Below are positions 37,851 to 42,026 of a stretch of 42,026 nt of DNA, one piece after another (the first letter of the stretch is position 1; every line of letters begins with the position of its first letter). Made by a program: the position numbers and the translations under genes. The stretch comes from Methanobrevibacter sp. (lineage in GTDB: Archaea > Methanobacteriota > Methanobacteria > Methanobacteriales > Methanobacteriaceae). The notes beneath the pieces were generated by a model. That model saw only the letters and a list, made by a program, of their open reading frames with translations. It made no database searches and had not been told where the DNA came from. The stretch covers positions 1 to 42,026 of the forward strand of contig NZ_JAFRSC010000001.1 of the NCBI RefSeq assembly GCF_017427765.1, given 5' to 3'.

Positions 37851-38984
37851 TTAAAATCTTCTTATTTTCTTATAACCCAAATATGCTAAGAATAATATGA
37901 ATAGAATTAAAACGAATGGGAATATGTGGAGTAATATTGAATCGTTTACTTTAGTGAATTCATATTCTTGATTAAAGCCCATGTGTTTTGAATCAGTATG
38001 GTTTTGTGTGATTTTTGCAAAATTGTATAATAAATCATAATAGCTGATATGGGCTCCTTCATATTCAATTGAGTCTGGGGCTTGTCCATTTTCATCCATA
38101 TAATTTCTAACTATTCCTGCCATTTTCATATAATCATAAATGGAATATTTGTCTTTAACTAAAAATGAAATTCCCATAGGATTTTCTGGTCCGTCAAATG
38201 AACGTGGTATGTCCAGGCCATTTCCATTTAAGTAAGAACTTGTTTGGTATAGCAGTTGTGCTGCAGTATAATTTCCGTATGTGCCATTCATTTCGGTATC
38301 ATTGCTTGAAATTAAAGCTTTACTTGCATTAGCCATAACTTCAGGTGATATTGTATTTTTTACAAGCAGATTATCACTTAAAACCTTTGTATCGTTTGCA
38401 TGACCATTAACAATGTCAACTACTTCTTGAGCGATTTGTTTGTTCATTTCTTCATCATATCTGTCAATGTAACCGTTTTTCCCATTGTCAGGATATTCTT
38501 TTATTGGTTGAACATAGTAAATTCCGGAATTTTTAAGAAAAGTTCCAGGATCGTGCATTCCCATAAGGCTTTCATTTGAATAATTGTCATCCCATGCTCT
38601 TCTAAGGTAATTACTATGGTTTTCCAAATCATAATCTCCAGTATTTATCAAAACAATCTGTTTATTTCCTCCAGCTGAGGTTTCGGCTAACTGCAAGTAA
38701 TTACCGGCATCGGCTGCAGCTAAACAAATACTTATGTCACTAGTTACCTGTATTGCACGATAACCTTCTCCGGGAGAGGGGGCCTGATTATCAACAATAA
38801 CCTGTAGTTCTCCACCACTAATTTCCTCTATATAATTTTTTATAGAGTTTAACATTTTTATATCGGTATCATGGTCTATAATATTGTCGGAAGTTATAAA
38901 AACAGTTTTGGATGCGGTTACATCCTGAACTAACGGAGCAACAATTAATATAGCCAATAATAGTATTGCAATTTGTTTTTTCAT
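37851..38984 (-). CDS. Membrane-anchored surface protein with a pseudomurein-binding repeat
   Basis: The protein has 377 residues. A signal peptide (1 to about 24, cut after TAS) leads to an outer domain of about 250 residues that begins TVFITSDNIIDHDTDIKMLNSIKNYI and may be a Rossmann-like fold. Near 285-325 is a pseudomurein-binding repeat (YDYMKMAGIVRNYMDENGQAPDSI, given here as two halves: YDYMKMAGIVRNYM and ENGQAPDSIEY). A C-terminal helix (about 350-370) and KKIRRF end anchor it. Several N-x-S/T sites are seen. Likely role: a link between membrane and wall. Confidence 0.75.
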   Translation of the reverse strand: MKKQIAILLLAILIVAPLVQDVTASKTVFITSDNIIDHDTDIKMLNSIKNYIEEISGGELQVIVDNQAPSPGEGYRAIQVTSDISICLAAADAGNYLQLAETSAGGNKQIVLINTGDYDLENHSNYLRRAWDDNYSNESLMGMHDPGTFLKNSGIYYVQPIKEYPDNGKNGYIDRYDEEMNKQIAQEVVDIVNGHANDTKVLSDNLLVKNTISPEVMANASKALISSNDTEMNGTYGNYTAAQLLYQTSSYLNGNGLDIPRSFDGPENPMGISFLVKDKYSIYDYMKMAGIVRNYMDENGQAPDSIEYEGAHISYYDLLYNFAKITQNHTDSKHMGFNQEYEFTKVNDSILLHIFPFVLILFILFLAYLGYKKIRRF

Positions 38985-39446
38985 ATCTCTTTACCTTAAC
39001 TTTGATTAATATATAATTATCAACTTTATTACTAAAATATTTTTTTAATATCATCATATTAAATTTCCTTTCAAATCTAATATTTTTTGATTTTAGTATT
39101 TTAAAATCTGTTTAAAGCAAATATTTAAATATATTGTTGTTCAATAACTTTTTTGAGGATTTAAAAAGATTATCTTTTATTTTAAGTTAAATTTCATCGA
39201 GTTTTGTAAAAATTTAATTTGTCGTGTTAAATTGGGATAATTGAATAATTCATGTCAAAATCTTTATATAAATTATTTTGTGTTGGGTGGTTGAAAACAA
39301 TCATTCTCTTGAATTATTTGTTATAATTAAATTTAACATATAAAGAATTATTATTTTCCGAATCCAAGCTAAAATAAAAAGTTTAATTGCTGGTTAATAG
39401 TTTTGCTAATTAATGGTTATATCATCGTCCTCAAAAGGTGATTTAA
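38985..39446. other. Divergent promoter region between two surface-protein genes
   Basis: These 462 bases are AT-rich with no convincing gene. A TATA-like tttatataa at 39263-39271 could serve the plus-strand adhesin, leaving a leader of about 150 bases. GGTG (39437-39440) is the adhesin ribosome site. A 24-codon ORF at 39253 overlaps the TATA and is not believed. Confidence 0.5.
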
Positions 39447-42026
39447 ATGTTTAAAAATAGTCAAAAAATAGCTATTAGCAAGCACTTTTTAATTTCACTA
39501 CTGTTTGTCGTATTATTATTTACTTCTTTTGGAGTAAGTATGGATGATACATATGCTGCTGATTTAAATCATAATGTAAGTGAAATTGAAAGTGGATTAA
39601 ATGTTGAAGATAAACTGGGAAATTCTCGAGAAGATTTATATAGTGTAAATATGCAAGAAATTAGTTCTTTAGGTGCAAGTCAAAACAACGCAGTTTTGGC
39701 TAAACAATTGGATTTATTAGAAGGAGGTACTTTTAATGATATTCGAAAAAAAATGAGGTCTGCTGTTGATGGAGATACAATAAGATTGGAAGGTACGTTT
39801 AAAGCTTCGAATAACTATGATCAGATATATATAAATAAAAGATTAACATTTACATCAAATTCCGGTGCAACTCTGGATGCAAATGGTTTGTGCCATATTT
39901 TTGTGGTAAATACGACTGCTGCAGGTTCAACTTTTAATAATTTAAAGTTTATTAATGGTTACCGTTCAGGTGCAGGCAGTGCCCTTCATGTTAAGACACA
40001 AAATGTCAACGTGACAAATTGTGTTTTTGAAAAGAATACTGCATTGGATGGGGGTGCGATTTATACAGAAAATAAAGATCCGAAAATTTCAGCGAATTTA
40101 TTGGTTAAAAACTGTAAGTTTATAAATAACCATGCACTGAAAAGTGCAGCGGCACTTGCTGCTTTTGGAAATAATTCCAGGATTATAAATTGTACATTTG
40201 ACTCAAACGGCGCTTATAATTACAATAACAATGTTCAAAATCCGTTTGGTGGTGCAATTCAAATAGGTTTGGATGAATTTCCAGTAAAAGGTTATGTTCA
40301 TGACTGTAAATTTTACAATAATTTCGTATATCCGTTATCTGATTATGCTCACGGTGGTGCAGGTTGTGTACGTTCAGGTGTTGAGTACAAAAATTGTATT
40401 TTTGTAAATAATTCTGCAGGACAGGGTGGTGCTTTAACATTCCACGGATCAGGATTAATTAAAAACTGTACTTTTATAAATAACACAGCATATTTTTATG
40501 GGGGTGCATTGTCAACAGGATATCTGTATGATAAAATGGATTTGGCTGTTGAAGACTGTACTTTTGATGGAAATAAGGCTCCGATTGGTGGTGCTATTCA
40601 AGTAAACGGTTTAAATGTTAACATTAAAGACTGTGATTTCAATTACAATAATGCTTCACGTACTGGTGGTGCTATAAACATCAATGCAGTTAATGTTAAT
40701 ATTGATGATGTTAGATTTAAAGGCAATATTGCTGAAATTGATGGTGGTGCAGTATTTATTAAGGGCAATAAAACTCTTATAAAAGATTCATCATTTATTT
40801 CTAATAAAGCAATGCCTGATAAGGATAAACTTGATGACGGATTAGGTGGTGCAATTTATATTAATAGTACAAAAGCGGATATTGAAAATAACGAATTTAA
40901 GTTTAATACTGCAAGAAATGGTAGTGCTATTTATTATGATAAATACGGCACTGGTTTAAAATTAACCAGTAATGTATTTTCTCAAAACCAGGCATGGGTT
41001 TATGCATTGCCAATCTATGCGAAAAATATCTATTACGGACAAAGTGAAGAAATAAGATCCATTATTCATGGAGGAAACAATATAGCAAAATATGGTGATT
41101 TAAATATTTCAAATGCAATATACAATGCAGCAAATAATAATTCCATTGAAATTGATGGAGAAAATCCTGTTTTGGGTGCAACAACAAATGGGCATTTGTA
41201 TCAGGATGACCGTGAATATAATATGGACATTTTATTAACTGTGGTTCATGAAGATGGTGATGTGGTTTACAACAAAACATTAAACTCAAACTGTTTTGGT
41301 GAAGTAAAAGATTACTTGGATAATCTGAAAGTTGGAAAGTATTTTGTTAGTGCAAAACACTTCGAAGACACTTATTACAAAGCTATTGCCAATACAACAA
41401 CATTTACTGTCACTGCTCAGGTTGATGATAAAGTTCGCAAATTAGTCACTCCTGAAGAAATCAACTACGAGGATGTGGTTGTCTGGACATTAACCATCGT
41501 AAATAATGGTCCAAGTAATGCTACAGGCGTTGTTGTAAGAGATGTATTGCCTGAAGGTTTAATTTATCTCGAAGATGATGCTGGAGGAAAATATGACAAT
41601 AAAACTGGTACTTTAACATTTGACTTTTTAGAAGTTGGCAAAACAATCGTTGTCAATATCAAAACTAAGGTAAATAAAACAGGAAACATTGTAAATAAAG
41701 TTAATATAACAGCTAAAGAATATGATTATAATTTAACCAACAATTATGATCAGGCGGACATTAATGTTAATCCTGCATGTGATTTGGCAGTTGAAAAAAC
41801 AATAAATGCATCAGTTGTAAATCTCAATGATTTGGTTTGCTGGACTGTTAAAGTATCTAATAATGGTCCGGATAATGCTACTGGCGTTGTAGTTTCTGAT
41901 TTGCTTCCTGAATCTTTGATTTTTGTTAAATCTGATGGTGATTATGATGAAAAATCAGGTAAATGGAATATTGGAAACTTAACTAATGGTGGTGTTGTCA
42001 GATTAAATATTGTCTGTAGAGTCAAT
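39447..42026 (+). CDS. Adhesin-like protein, beta-helix plus DUF11 repeats (partial, right edge)
   Basis: An open frame of 860 codons runs from ATG 39447 to the window end without a stop, so the C-terminus is missing. It has a signal peptide (1 to about 38, ending TYAAD), then a beta-helix domain (about 90-560) with repeats of the F-x-x-N-x-A-x-x-GGAI type seen in chlamydial Pmp proteins and M. smithii adhesin-like proteins. Two DUF11-like repeats follow, with VWTLTIVNNGPSNATG (about 680-695) and CWTVKVSNNGPDNATG (119 residues later). It likely binds host, protist or bacterial partners. Confidence 0.9.
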   Translation, partial: MFKNSQKIAISKHFLISLLFVVLLFTSFGVSMDDTYAADLNHNVSEIESGLNVEDKLGNSREDLYSVNMQEISSLGASQNNAVLAKQLDLLEGGTFNDIRKKMRSAVDGDTIRLEGTFKASNNYDQIYINKRLTFTSNSGATLDANGLCHIFVVNTTAAGSTFNNLKFINGYRSGAGSALHVKTQNVNVTNCVFEKNTALDGGAIYTENKDPKISANLLVKNCKFINNHALKSAAALAAFGNNSRIINCTFDSNGAYNYNNNVQNPFGGAIQIGLDEFPVKGYVHDCKFYNNFVYPLSDYAHGGAGCVRSGVEYKNCIFVNNSAGQGGALTFHGSGLIKNCTFINNTAYFYGGALSTGYLYDKMDLAVEDCTFDGNKAPIGGAIQVNGLNVNIKDCDFNYNNASRTGGAININAVNVNIDDVRFKGNIAEIDGGAVFIKGNKTLIKDSSFISNKAMPDKDKLDDGLGGAIYINSTKADIENNEFKFNTARNGSAIYYDKYGTGLKLTSNVFSQNQAWVYALPIYAKNIYYGQSEEIRSIIHGGNNIAKYGDLNISNAIYNAANNNSIEIDGENPVLGATTNGHLYQDDREYNMDILLTVVHEDGDVVYNKTLNSNCFGEVKDYLDNLKVGKYFVSAKHFEDTYYKAIANTTTFTVTAQVDDKVRKLVTPEEINYEDVVVWTLTIVNNGPSNATGVVVRDVLPEGLIYLEDDAGGKYDNKTGTLTFDFLEVGKTIVVNIKTKVNKTGNIVNKVNITAKEYDYNLTNNYDQADINVNPACDLAVEKTINASVVNLNDLVCWTVKVSNNGPDNATGVVVSDLLPESLIFVKSDGDYDEKSGKWNIGNLTNGGVVRLNIVCRVN

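Noticed and set aside
39253..39327. Short ORF of 24 codons before the adhesin
   Set aside because: It overlaps the probable TATA box and has no ribosome site.

Overview
The window looks like the chromosome of a gut or rumen methanogen of the genus Methanobrevibacter or a close relative in the Methanobacteriales. The evidence is very AT-rich DNA, an archaeal A1A0-ATP synthase operon in the order H-I-K-E-C-F-A-B-D, archaeal information genes (TFB, DnaG, GAR1, archaeal UMP kinase), pseudomurein-binding repeats, and large adhesin-like surface proteins. Genus level is an inference from gene content; no rRNA is present.

Layout. At the left edge (2-427) is the C-terminal part of a transposase. Next comes a compact plus-strand cluster (577-6515): two membrane proteins (the first DUF3100-like), an MmgE/PrpD protein, a U32-peptidase-like TIM-barrel protein, a stand-alone class I fumarase alpha-type dehydratase, a short citryl-CoA-lyase-like protein and a nitroreductase. 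This looks like an uptake and breakdown pathway for a polycarboxylic acid. I cannot match it to a described pathway, and it is the best candidate here for an undescribed system. Small orphan genes follow (6517-7588).

The ATP synthase operon fills 7754-16587. After it, mostly on the minus strand, come a 49-residue membrane protein, an ATP-grasp protein, tRNA-Gln(UUG), a DUF1284 cysteine-rich protein, the biotin transporter component BioY and DnaG. The plus strand then carries an RraA-like protein, GAR1 and TFB.

From 23214 to 30384 are a two-domain glycosyltransferase, a probable decayed reading frame just upstream of it, a DMT-family exporter, an unknown membrane protein, a TauE/SafE exporter, an RNA ligase and a YczE-like membrane protein. 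At 30407-33226 is a secreted protein with six Ig-like repeats, two pseudomurein-binding repeats and a transglutaminase-like cysteine protease domain, which resembles the methanogen-phage pseudomurein endoisopeptidases. A minus-strand operon (33484-36345) runs pyrH, tatD, a zinc-ribbon membrane protein and two YbjQ-related proteins.

The right end holds a nitroreductase-like protein, an aquaporin, a membrane-anchored protein with a pseudomurein-binding repeat, and a beta-helix/DUF11 adhesin that runs off the right edge. Three wall-associated proteins lie within about 12 kb, which marks the right part as a cell-surface region.
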